A DNA stretch of 64,000 bases from Undaria pinnatifida. Taxonomy: Eukaryota; Sar; Phaeophyceae; Laminariales; Alariaceae. Positions 49,000-59,766 of the stretch are shown here, piece by piece. The position numbers were made by a program, and so were the translations under genes. The notes beneath the pieces were generated by a model. That model searched no databases and was not told the origin of the DNA. It saw only the letters and a program-made list of their open reading frames with translations. Location: contig JABAKD010000009.1 in assembly GCA_012845835.1 (NCBI GenBank), positions 10,965,785 through 11,029,784 on the forward strand, written 5' to 3'. Numbering within the stretch: the stretch's first letter is position 1; each line of letters opens with the position of its first letter.

Positions 49000-49510
49000 A
49001 TGCAGCACACAGCGACAGGACACCAAATAAGAAACATAGGTACTGACCCATATTGGGGTTCGTATTTGGGAGATGGTGGGTTCTGCACCAATATCATTAG
49101 AACGGCTCCCGGATTTATTTATTATGTTCGTATAAATATGAGGCCGCTAGCTTGTTGCCCTGATTCTTATTGGGGGCGCTGCAGCTGTATACCTATTGTT
49201 GCTGATAAAACACGCCAGGTACCTGGTGTTGCTGTTAAATATGTCATGAATGAGTCTCTACTGATACAGCACATGACACATAATAAGAAACAATGACCTG
49301 GTATTGCTGTTACAGGTATCATGAGTCTCTACTCATACAAGTACAACTAAGACACCCAATAAGAGCAAGAAGAAAGGCAACCTGCTATTACAGGAAAATA
49401 TGGAATCGGAGCCGTTCTAATGGAGGTAGTGTAGAAAGCACCCGCTCCCAAATAAGAACCCGAGCCTGGGTCAGTATTTATGTTTCTTATTACTGTATAC
49501 ATTAGGTCTC
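49000..49510. repeat. Large imperfect palindrome (MITE-like)
   Basis: The left arm at about 49,010-49,160 (aataagaaacataggtactg, cccatattggggttc, attagaacggctccc) has an imperfect inverse at about 49,340-49,500 (gagccgttctaatgga, cccaaataagaacccg, cagtatttatgtttcttat). The centre carries repeated 'gagtctctac' segments. It is non-coding and may be a fold-back element. Confidence 0.55.
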
Positions 49511-49904
49511 CTGTATTTCGGAAAGAAAAATCTAAACACGTCAGCTGTGAGTTCGATAAATTTAGGGTCGATACTCATGCACGCTTGCGTGATATACCTA
49601 ATTTTGTGACCACGTAGAAAGGCATTTCTAATGGAGCAAATAAATTAGCACAAGTAATGTATGAAAATATGCGCAAGTAAGCGTGGTAAGACAATTTAAG
49701 CTTTACTTTTTGTTTCGAACTCATCCCGACTACCTCGCTCACTATTGTTGTGTGGGCAGCACACGTGCAGCGTGACTGGTGGTGATGAAACCATTAGACT
49801 AGAGCACTAATAAAGGCCAGAAGTACAAACCTATCACTAAGCAATATGATACATGAACACACAGCTGTAGTGTAGTACGTAAATATATTATGAAGATAAG
49901 AATA

Positions 49905-50400
49905 CACTGCAGCTGTGAGATCGAATATTTTGTCGAAACTCATCTTTGCAAGCTGTGTGTGATACTCCGATCGCGCGTATTACGGGTTGTGTGTCCTTAA
50001 GGATCTAGGTCGGCGACTCCCCTTGCAACTACAGTGTAGCTATTAGGGTCAACAGGGTGATGTTAGGCAGTCTGTGCGCGGAAACTATAAAACCCGTTTC
50101 TGAGGGGGACATAATCTGACAGCTGTGGAAGGAAATGCATCAGTTTATCAAGTGAATACTGTATGATAAGTCGAATAACCGATGACGGGAGGGCGGAGTT
50201 TTTAAGGACGTGGGGGCCTGATTTTGATCAAAAGAGGGGCGGGGGGGGGGCAGGGGGGAGACGGGACGGGTGGGGCAGGTCAATTTGTGCGTGGAAACTA
50301 TAAATCTTTCTTGTGGGGGAGGGGGGGGGAAATGTGCCGGGGGGGGGCGGGGGCGGGGGGCGGGGGGGAAGAATATCCATCTTGTACACTTTGTTGTACG
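49905..50400. repeat. Inverted copy of the 44.5-45.2 kb repeat, with poly-G tracts
   Basis: Starts with the MITE-family terminus (cactgcagctgtgagatcga...gaaactcatctttgcaagct). It then matches the reverse complement of 45,150-44,880, including 'ctacagtgtagctattagggt' and 'aactataaaacccgtttctg', and ends in G-rich tracts to about 50,380. Confidence 0.7.
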
Positions 50401-50681
50401 TATACGGCAATATCGTTAATACGTGCGTGCAAGAAAGAAACGTAAACAACAACAACTGTTCAGGTACTATTAATGTATAATACGCATTGACGTACTGCTG
50501 TTCGGTGTTCGGTTTTTGTGGTTGACAGGATAATGAGACAGCTTAGTATGATGCATAATACACTCTTCGGATTAAACCTGAATGAATACATACAGAGCTC
50601 CCCGGGTATTGTAATAAAGGCATACCCGTACCCCGGGTATAGTGCCTCAATCTTCAGAGTCACAGAAGTTCCGGGTAAGGG

Positions 50682-50682
<1 letters not shown>

Positions 50683-50742
<60 letters not shown>

Positions 50743-51130
50743 GGTTATTCTCACATTAACTCGCATAATCAAGTCCGTGGTCACAGGACAGGCTCCAGTC
50801 ACTCTGGAGCTGAGGAATACCCCAGGGAAAACACACACACAACCCAAGGTGGTACACGCATATATCACCGCTGACGCAATTCATGCCTCCACCAGAATTA
50901 TATAAAAGTGAAATCGGTAGTCACTCTACGATGTGCCAGGTCCATGCCTGCTGTGCATACGTCTCATTACTCACGCCTGGAGAAACCAACTATAATAATA
51001 GTATTCCGATTGCCACCCAAGCAAGGAAGACTACCACGTATATATATTACACGTAGTAGTATCTATCACTACGCATACGCGCGACAGGCGTAAGTCAATT
51101 GGAGAAAAGAAACAAAGAAAACAGAAAAAG
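50683..51130 (+). mobile_element. SINE-like repeat, second full copy, led by a pure (TTG)n tract
   Basis: A (TTG)n run at 50,683-50,741 leads directly into tcacattaactcgcataatc and the same block order as at 16,760-17,130, ending in 'caattggagaaaagaaacaa' and an AG-rich tail. Head and tail features repeat between copies, so the unit is a defined element of about 370 bp. Confidence 0.65.
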
Positions 51131-51139
51131 AAGATAAAG

Positions 51140-52162
51140 GAAAGGAAAGAGAAGATAAGAAAACGAAACGAAACGAAAAAGGCAAGAAAAGAGAAGGAGA
51201 AAAAGACAAGAAAAGCAAGAAAAGACGAGACAAGAGGTATGGGGATCTTACAGAACTTCCAAAAAAGCTCCAGGTACGGGTACAGAAGTCGTACAGAACA
51301 TCCAGAAGTTCCGCGGGTATTGTGGCACAGGTGTACAGAACTCACAGAATTTCCGAGCGGGTACAAAGCATACATGTGCTGTACCCGTACCCCGGGTATT
51401 ATGGCACGGGCGTACAGAACATCCAAAAGTTCCGGGTACGGGTGGGTATGAATGTCGTTCAACAACAGTAGTAGTAGTAGTAGAACGTCTAGAAGTTCCG
51501 GGTACGGGTATGAATGTCGTTACAGTGTAGCAGCACGTCCAGAAGTTCCGGGTACGGGTATGAATGTCCTACAGAACTTCCGGAAGTTCTTTGTAGCAGG
51601 GTAATACCGGGGGTAAATGCCCCGGGTATGGTTTGTACGTACCCTACCTCGTACACAGAACACAACCTTGAAAAAGGAAAACAGTAACTTTAGCCACAGC
51701 AGCACAAAAGAGAGAAAATCCAACGACCTGGAACCATATTTTCAAAATTCATCGACACTAACTGTCGCGGTGCTTATGAATATAGGCCACCAAAACGGCT
51801 CCCGCTTTGCCATACTGCAGTGAGAGCACCTGAGACCCCATCGCAGGGTAGTGGGGTGTATGATTAGCTGTGACGCCTGAGTTATGGCAGAACTGCGGGA
51901 AATCGTTCACAAGTAATACAGCAGTGGTAGAGGTGGTTCCAGAACTGTATTTTGGCATAGTTTGGCCCCAATTTCTGGGTTTTTTGTGGGCAAAGCAACA
52001 CAGGTAAAGTCCTTTGTTCTGTCTGGCGCAGGCAGGTGTGTTTGACTTTCTACTTGCTGGGAACCAGCAGTCTTTGGTTGCTTGCTGTGCTGTGTGGATG
52101 CCTGGCGTAGCTGAACGCTGCCGCGTATCCTGGAGTCGACGTCCTTGCATATCTACTTTCAA
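51140..52162. other. Upstream region of MED21 with a short CCGGGTA-type repeat
   Basis: Between about 51,240 and 51,640 the unit cagaacNtccagaagttccgggtacgggta is repeated several times in degenerate form. From 51,760 to 52,162 lies the presumed 5' flank of MED21; I cannot point to a TATA box or define the transcription start. Confidence 0.45.
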
Positions 52163-55100
52163 ATGGAAGAAGACAAAGATGCAGTGTCTGCCATGCAGGA
52201 GTCCGTCGATCAGCTGGCGCTCAGCATGTTCGATTCCCTTCGATTGATCCCTTTCTCGGAGGTGAAGGGCGTCGTACCACAGCAAGGCGCCGAATCTGTT
52301 GTCGTAAGGCGGGCCGTTGCCACCGGCGCTGCTTGGCACAACCAGGTTCAGGCGTTGGCGGAGGGGGTGCTGACGCAGGCAAGGCATTTGGATGGCCTCA
52401 TCGATGTGCTCCCTGGGGCAGAGCTGCGCGAAGACCAGCAGATGGAGGTATGCGTGTTTCGTTTTCGCGGAATGGCGAACTACAGCAGTACACTAAAAAA
52501 TGAATGTGAACAGCCACCAGCCAGTACCACTAACCAATTCAATCACGGCAACACGACAACGTACAACAGCAGCAGCCGCCGCAGTACTCCGTGTTTCGTG
52601 GGGTTTTTTTTTATACAGAGTGGTTCACCAAGTCTGTATCGTTCCGTCTTAGTAGTCGTGTACCTGATGCGTGTGCACATCATAAGGCAAACGGTATAGA
52701 CCGGTGCGTAGACGAGACGTGGCACCAGGACATCATTACAGCAGTATCAATAGTCCATGTACCACGTACCAGGTATACGGCAGTTCACATGTTCATCTCA
52801 AGACGACCTTTGTTGAAGGTCGCTTGTCGAAGGCCGCACTCTTATACACTCGCATGAGAGTAATATGTGATAATCGGAAACTTTGAAAGTGTGGTGAGCT
52901 CAAGCTTTATTTTTCCCCATCCGCCGGAGGATTCAAAAAAAAAAAAAAAAAAAAAAAAAATGCTATTAATAATATGCCCTTTCCGCGTGAAGTACGGATG
53001 GATACAGACAGCGGTGTGCAGCAGCACTCATTAACCCGGCGGCAAGGGTCGACGGGACACGTTCGATTGATCCTTTGATTATTTCTGAGCTCACCTAACA
53101 TGTTGGCCGCCCGGAACTTTGGGGCGGTGGGCTGTTCGCGTTTGCGAGCAGAAGCACTTCCTGGTCGGATAGAGGTACGGGTGTACACCCAACCCGCCCG
53201 CTAACCCTATAACCCTAACCCAACCCTAACCCTAACCCTGACCCCAACCCGGACCCCAAACGGGCCAGAAATGGGCGAGAAACGCGGCTGCACCGCTTTT
53301 GGAAATGTATTTATTAATCCAATCTGCGAACCACCACACAGCCCTCGGCCAATAAGAGAGCGTAAAAAACACCCTCCAAGATCCGGGCGGCCACATTGTT
53401 AGGTCTTCTGTTATTTGTGGCATTCGCCTCTATGCCACAAATCTTGCGAAAGAGTCGAAGCAATCGTCGCCCTCTCTCACACGAAAAACATGAAAACGGG
53501 TGCGCGGCGGTAATCCCACCCCGCACACCACACCACACTGACGTATCGCTGAAAGAACGTCAGTCGAAGAAAATGGTACGGGCAGAAAAAATGTACCTGT
53601 GTGCTGTCTGTCTTGTGTGTACTATTATTTCGGTTCGGTTTGGTTCGGTTCGGTTTGGTTCGGTTCGGTTCGGTTCGGTTCGGTTCGGTTCGGTTCGGTT
53701 CGGTTCGGTTCGGTTCGGTTCGGTTCGGTTCGGTTCGGTTCGGTTCACGGAACCAAGCCGAACCGGACCGGATCGGAACCGGACCGAACGGAACCGAACC
53801 GAACTTAGCAAGTAAAAGTCAAGAACCCGCACCGAACCGAACCGTAATTTGTTGGAAAGGCGTGATCCGACCCGAGCCGATCCGCGAGGCTCTCACTAGG
53901 AGCGAACCGAACCGAACCGTTGAAATGTAGTGTGGGTCAGATCCATGAAATGCCTTGTTTGTTCTTGTTCGAATCTATTTTTTTTTGTAATCAACCGCGT
54001 ATCCCCACCGACGGAACGGCGTGTAGAGAGAAGCCGCTGTTGCGCAGTTTCTGAACATGTGCTTGGGGCCGTTCTTTCCGGGGACCTTTCTTGTCTTGAA
54101 TTTCCTAAATTTCCATATTTGTGAAATGTGTCTTGAAATACCGAGGCGTTCTGTCATAATTTGTGAAAATCTTCAGCCCCAAAAAATATGGAAAAGTTAA
54201 CAATCACAAATTAGGAAATCCTGTCGTCGATTTCCATATTTCGAAGGCAGTGCTCCCACAAGCGCCGTGGCTCAACGCCGGGACCATCGGGTAGCTTTAA
54301 ACGTTGACCAGGGTGGTCCAACGTTATGGCTGATGGAAGGAAGCGGCCTGCGCCTCCGGAGGACTCATCCTCGAGTCGGACGAAACAACGATTCAGCCTT
54401 CCCAATTGTCCAGACACGAGGCGCAGGAACACGAAGAAGGCTATCGCTGGTGTCCTCGTGGTGCGCGGCATGTTCCTGACACCAGGAGCTGCTGTCGCCG
54501 GGTTGCACGAATCTACTTAGCCTAGGTGCTTTCCTCTGTGGTCTTCTGGGATGTTCGCTCATGCTTGCTGTGTGACGACGCGCGTGATTGCTGGTGTGGG
54601 TGGTGGCGGTCTTGCTTTATGGCTCGGCTTTCAAAAATCAGGAAAAAGAAGACAAGCAACCCCGCGCTCGACAATATTGCAGTCTGCTGTATTTTTTTTT
54701 TTTTTCATGGAAATCCTGGAAAAAAAAAGGAAATCTAGGAAATTCACATCTCCGATAGAACGGCGCTTAGAACCGAACCGAAGCGCTGGAACAAAGTGCG
54801 CGTCAGATCAATGAAATGAAATGTGGTGTTTTTACTCCTTCGTATCTACGATTTTTTTTGGAAACCGCGGATCTGCACCGACGGAGCCGTATGTTGAAAG
54901 AAGCCACGGTTGTACAAGTTTCTGAATATGAGCTTCATTATCGGACACTGGACCTTGACCATGATACCATTATACCTGGCACGTCACACGACCAGGACCA
55001 TGATACCGGTACATGGTACGAGGGTACGAAATAACTTGTCCATTTGAAACATCTGAACCTCCCATGAATCGTACAGCCCCGGGGGGTTAATCGTGCCGAT

Positions 55101-55308
55101 GGCCAGCACATTTGGACTAAATCCTGAACCCATACCCCCCCCCCGTCTGTGAATTGCGCGCTACCAGGAGATTAAGCGTCTCGATGAGGAAGGCAGGCGC
55201 TGCAGAGTCGAACTGGCCAATATGGTCGAGAAGGCGGAGAAGCTGAGCCAGGGGGTGAACGGCAACCTAGACCAATTAGCGGACCACATGCTCTCGGCTC
55301 CTCGATAG
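52163..55308 (+). CDS. MED21: Mediator complex subunit 21
   Basis: MED21 is a core subunit of the Mediator middle module, pairing with MED7 as a long coiled-coil hinge and acting in the nucleus in Pol II transcription. Exon 1 is 52,163-52,447 and exon 2 is 55,168-55,308 (stop TAG), both phase 0, giving 141 aa, close to the usual 130-145. The N-terminus has the family pattern DAVSAMQESVDQLALSMFDSL. After a variable loop come QVQALAEGVLTQARHLDGLIDVLPG, the signature second helix, then the C-terminal coiled coil (EIKRLDEEGRRCRVELANMV). The start ATG is preceded by TTTCAA. The donor is GTATGC and the acceptor ctaccag. The single 2.7-kb intron carries telomere-like repeats and a GGTTC hairpin. The assignment rests on pattern recall, but length, order and intron phase all agree. 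Confidence 0.85.
52936..52960. repeat. Poly-A tract in the MED21 intron
   Basis: About 25 consecutive A. It may mark the tail of an inserted retro-element on the plus strand, but no element was defined upstream. Confidence 0.6.
53200..53252. repeat. Interstitial telomere-like (CCCTAA)n
   Basis: Several units of CCCTAA with single-base variants (cccaaccctaaccctaaccc) lie at about 53,200-53,252 inside the MED21 intron. The run is short and degenerate. Confidence 0.75.
53630..53910. repeat. (GGTTC)n array followed by inverted (CCGAA)n units
   Basis: About 110 bp of nearly pure (CGGTT)n at 53,632-53,745 is followed by degenerate cggaacc/ccgaac units at 53,750-53,910. Because the second half is complementary to the first, the intron RNA or single-stranded DNA could form a long hairpin. 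All apparent protein frames here derive from this. Confidence 0.85.
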
Positions 55309-56668
55309 TGCTGCCCGTGGTTGCCCCACAGAGGCGTCTCCGATGACACAATGCTTATGCCACGTCTGAAGAGCTCTTATGATAGAGCTATCATGTATCG
55401 AGATACGGCAGGGGAGGCGCTTCCATTGTGTTGTCGGCGTCGCGGCTTGATTGGAAATGACAATAGTGGCTCAAGTGTACAAAAGGGATTGGCCCGATCA
55501 CGATGGTAGCGCGATCTTGGGAAGCGTCTGTTTCCGCGAAGACGGAGTCCGTGAGATGGGAAAAGGTATTATTGTAACGTTTTTTGTGGTGACTTTTGTT
55601 TATTTTGGTTGTCTCTTGCGTAAGGTGTTGATGTGCGTGCGTGTCTCCGTGTGTGTTTTGGTTGCGTTTTGCCTCTGTGATTCCGTAGTTTCCTCGATCT
55701 TCGCGCCGTGGACTCCTAAGTCAGCGGCGGTGAAGTTGTGTGGTTCATCCCTGAGGCAGTTGCTAATGTGATCGGTTGCTTGGTGTGGTGGCAGAGTGAA
55801 TGACGCAAGCGAAGTTCGCATGAACGGGGAGACAACGCTTCTCTACAGGTAGCCGTATTTATGACAAACCCCGTGAGGATAATTTTCTTACTCAAGTTAT
55901 TTCCCGTGCAATTTTTCGTGTCTTCAGCTTAGGCAAAGCTGTGCGGCGCTCGCCAAGCTCAAGTTTGTGTTTATTGCGTAGATGCAACGGCAAACGTGAC
56001 GACTCAACCACAACCTCAAGTCGTGTGCTGTGCTTGCGACACCAGGACGGGCCGCTTCGTTTCCTTTAACCCTTTTACTCACTGCGAAATGAACGGACAC
56101 TAATTCCGAGTAGTGTGTCGCCAAGAACGAGGATGTGCTAAAAAAAGGGGTCAACATGCAGCTCGCAAGGAGATAGAAAACTGGGGCCAAAAAGGGTCGC
56201 GTACAGCAAAGCATAATGCGGTGACTTCTGAAAACCGTATGACAGGCAGGGCGCCGTTTTGGTACCTCCCGACATTCGCGAAGTTCTTGAATCGTTAGGA
56301 ATGATACGCAGCAGGCAACCGCGGTTGTAGGCGGCATGTTGACAGTGTCGACGAAATTGTGGGTTTGCTTGCACCCACCATGGCGCGGGTTGTGGTTCAA
56401 GCACATGATACGCGTGAAATGATGTCAAGGACACGCAAGCGCGAGCGCCGACTTTTTCACTACTATACAGTATGGCTACTCGTAGCGCGTCGCGTATCCT
56501 CCTGGTTGCAATTGACATATGTACCCTCTGGTGATTTGTGACGGCCTGCTCGCATGGGCGGCCCATTTATGACTTTCGAAACCGGACAGCACACGACCAC
56601 AAACACGAACTTCAAACTTCAAACAAATGTGAGCGTCGATATTGACGTCGACAACGTCCTGATTCTAG
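55309..56668. other. MED21 3' flank and convergent intergenic region
   Basis: MED21 (plus) and the dioxygenase gene (minus) converge here. I see no exon. The short frame around 55,321-55,509 follows directly after the MED21 stop and is probably 3' UTR. Confidence 0.4.
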
Positions 56669-59410
56669 CTATTGCTGAAATGCACGCGTGATGGCCCCGA
56701 AAATCCCTCCCCCTGTCTCCTCTTCGAGTGGAATCTCTCCTGACTCGAATTTGTTGCGGAGATCGTAGATGAAGGCCAGGGCCTCTCGCTCAGCCTTCGT
56801 CAGGTCTGTGCGGTCAGTATCAGGAAAACGAACGCCAAAGTAGAGGACGCGGGTTAGTTTCCTCTAATAACATGAGGCAGCAGGCGATGCTGTTATAAGC
56901 CCGCCGTGTGCTTCGGCAGTTGGGCAATGCACACCGTGGGCAGAAAACGGACGGGTAGGCGTCGCATCAGGTCTCCAATTGCGACCCTTTGCGTGCAAAC
57001 AGCGCTGTGGTTTCGCTATAGTTGCTTCTAGGGGAGAATATGCGGGGTCACCTCCTCCCCGCCATCTCGTTTACCCTTGCCGTTGATCATGGCAGTTTGG
57101 CATGTTCGCTACCTACGCAATCGATAAAAATAATAGCCGCGTCGCCCAATATCTTTCTCGGCACGCTCAAGGAGCGAGTTTCCTGCAACAACACGTTCGC
57201 TTATTATTACAAAAGCACAACACCAGCCGTTGATGCACAGTTAACTAATGGACGGTTTACTTTCGGATACCGCGCAAAAAAAAAGTAATCACATACTAGG
57301 TAGGGTTACACCTGGGTCGTGGGGGAGATACATGTACTACTATATACACTGGTGTTTACTTGTATCGGCCATTATTTACCTGGATCTACTTACACTTGTA
57401 TATACTCACCTGCATGTGCCTATATCTACCTAAAATTACCTAAAACTATTGATGATACGACATCTGAACTCTAAATTCCCCACAACCACAGCTTGCCACG
57501 CTTTTCGACCTTTCCGATCGGAGTGCGACACCGCGGCCACACAAAACTGCGCGGAATCAGCGTCTTCCATTACGCTTCAGCTAACGAAAAAAAAACGACG
57601 TGACAGGACACACTACAATACCTGGATGCCAGTAGTCGATGATAAGAACAATTCTGTCCCGCCGAGAGTTGTTGCGGGTCTCGTGCTCGAAGCTGGTGTC
57701 AAGAACCAGGGCCTTGCCATTCTCCCACGTCCTCTTCTCCTCCCCGACTCGCATCCAGCAGTCCTCAGGTACATCCACCCCTGCGAAGCGCGCGTGCCGG
57801 TGTTGCAAACGCAAGTGGAAGGGGGACAAAGTGAGGGGTTCGTTGGGCCAGCGACATTTCGACCACCCGGTTTTCACGCGAAAAAAAGAGGGAGGGTGAT
57901 CTATCACATGATGCTTCCGGCTCTCAGAACACGAAGAACAGAAACACCCACGAACGTCAAAAGGTTTAGTCTTACCCATAAATAAATTGAATTCGTGACA
58001 ACAGCAGTCTATTTGCCCTGACAGCAGTAGTAGCAGTACGAGAGTGATCACTTTTCGGTAAGTGACCAGACTCGTACTGCTGCAGATGTCAGGGAAATGG
58101 CATTTGGAGTAGAAAACTCCACCTTCTTGGCATGGCCAGATCGGCAATAGCGCATGACACGGGCGTTGGGCAGGGCGCAGCTTCAGTGCTGCCTTACGGC
58201 CCCACGAGCACCTTTGCAAGTCTACGATGTACATGCAGTAGTTAGGCACAACAACAGCAGTACCGACGAAACAGATACCAGAGGGTACCCGTGGCACTGG
58301 TACCAAACAAAGAAGCCCCTGCGATGGCACCACCCGCGTGTCAACAGACGCAAAAAAAAAGCAAATAAAAGAGCAAGAACGCACGTAAGCAGGTGAGCAA
58401 GTACGCGTGAAAATAAGCACAGCAAGCAAGCAAGCACGCCCGCCAGCACGCCCGCCTGCAAGCAACACGCCGAAACACAGCAGTTATCCTGGTGGGGGCA
58501 AGCAAGCTGCTACCGTCTACTTTCCTCAACGTTGAAGGTCCCAGGTACAGCAGTGCCAAACAGATGAAAGTGCGACGAAGCAACGAGACTTACCGAGGTG
58601 GGTGGTGAGAATGAAGTTGCGGCCGTCCGAGTGGGGCGATACCCCGCTCCCGGGCACCTGCCGCGCGAACATCACCCCTCGCACGGCCAGCGGGATCTCT
58701 AGCTCCTTGAGGAGCTCGACGGTCTTGGGAAACTTGGCGCAGTTTTCCGGCAGCCAATCGCCGAGCCGCTGTAGCCGGACCCCGCTCCAGCCCCTGCCCA
58801 TGATGTCCATGTTCATGCTATCCTTCGCGAAGCCCGACATGGGATCGTTCCAGAAGGCGTTGAACTCGTCGATGACGATGGCCGACCTCTCCTCCATCTC
58901 GCTCACCCACTCGAACTCCGCCGGCTCCCACCACGGCTTGGCTCGGAGCCCCTCTACAAACTCCTCGCTCGGCTGGTGGAGCGGGCCCAGGGCCTCATAG
59001 TCGAGTTCCCCCTTGCAGTACCGAACGAAATTTTCTACCCTAGTGAGGTCCTGACCCTCAAAGCCTACGGTGAGGCCCTCCGACACCATGCGAAAGAACT
59101 GCTTTCGTCGAGGGGTCATTTTCGCGATCGGTTGCTTCCTCAGCTGCTGCTGCTGCTGCTGCTGCTGTTCCTGCTCTTGTGCTGACATTCTGGCCCCGAC
59201 TCTTCTCGAGCAGACGCCCTGGCGCACCCTGCCTCTTGCAACGATGCCACCGTGAGGGCGGGTGTGCAAGGAGACTGGTGCGAGGAACCCCAGCGCCTGC
59301 ACGCCAAGAGCGGACAGCACGGGCGAGATAGTAGGGGTCAGAGAGATGGGGAGAGAGTATCGTACGATGATTTTTGTTGTCATGTGATGAGTTGGCATTT
59401 TCTTTGTCAT
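56669..59410 (-). CDS. Aspartyl/asparaginyl beta-hydroxylase-like 2OG-Fe(II) dioxygenase
   Basis: Exons: 59,410-58,594, 57,780-57,622 and 56,805-56,669 (stop TAG), both junctions phase 1. Counting from the ATG at 59,188 (296 aa), the double-stranded-helix core has H186 and D188 (VSPHSDGRNF) and H231 (FEHETRNNS) as Fe ligands, and R241 (DRIVLIIDYWHP) as the probable 2-oxoglutarate anchor. The third exon continues WHPDLTKAEREALAFI, the usual C-terminal pattern. The family hydroxylates Asp/Asn or other side chains; the substrate here is unknown. The frame stays open to an ATG at 59,410 (370 aa). The extra 74 residues start with a hydrophobic stretch and contain ALGFLAP, compatible with a heterokont plastid presequence, so the longer start is given. 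A poly-Gln run follows the inner ATG. The gene is head-to-head with the OXLD1-like gene. Confidence 0.85.
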
Positions 59411-59766
59411 GGTTTTAACAACATTGCCATCTTACGTCGGCAGCACCGACATAGTCGCAGTCTGGTTCAGCCAACGCTCACCATCGGGGCCAGAACTACC
59501 GCCCCCAGCACGATTCTAGGACCAGGCATGGTACACAAGTCCGTGTAGAGGCAGCACCGAGATAATGGAGTCCTCGAACATGTTAACACATGGTCACATG
59601 GTTTTGTCAGGGAGGAGGTTTCAATTAGTTCTGATGGCCTGCCATACCCGGGGCCACGCCAGTCACACTCATCATCGAACGTCGAACGGTCGAGTTGACC
59701 CACTGCTTCGCCATTTCAGTATGGCCCATTGCTACGCGCTCTGCAACCACCAGTAGCCAGCGCCGC
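59411..59766. promoter_or_regulatory. Shared intergenic spacer of two divergent genes
   Basis: About 356 bp separate the outermost start codon of the minus-strand dioxygenase from the start codon of the plus-strand OXLD1-like gene, so the promoters of both must lie within or overlap this stretch. No TATA box or other defined element was identified; the call is from gene geometry. Confidence 0.45.

Noticed and set aside
53396-53930. Frames of 70-140 codons on both strands near the MED21 intron
   Set aside because: They consist of (GGTTC)n translation (FGSVR or RTEPN repeats) and lie inside an intron.
57581-58468. A 295-codon minus-strand frame taken as one protein
   Set aside because: Only 57,622-57,780 of it is the dioxygenase exon 2; the rest is intron, as shown by the acceptor, donor and phase agreement with exons 1 and 3.
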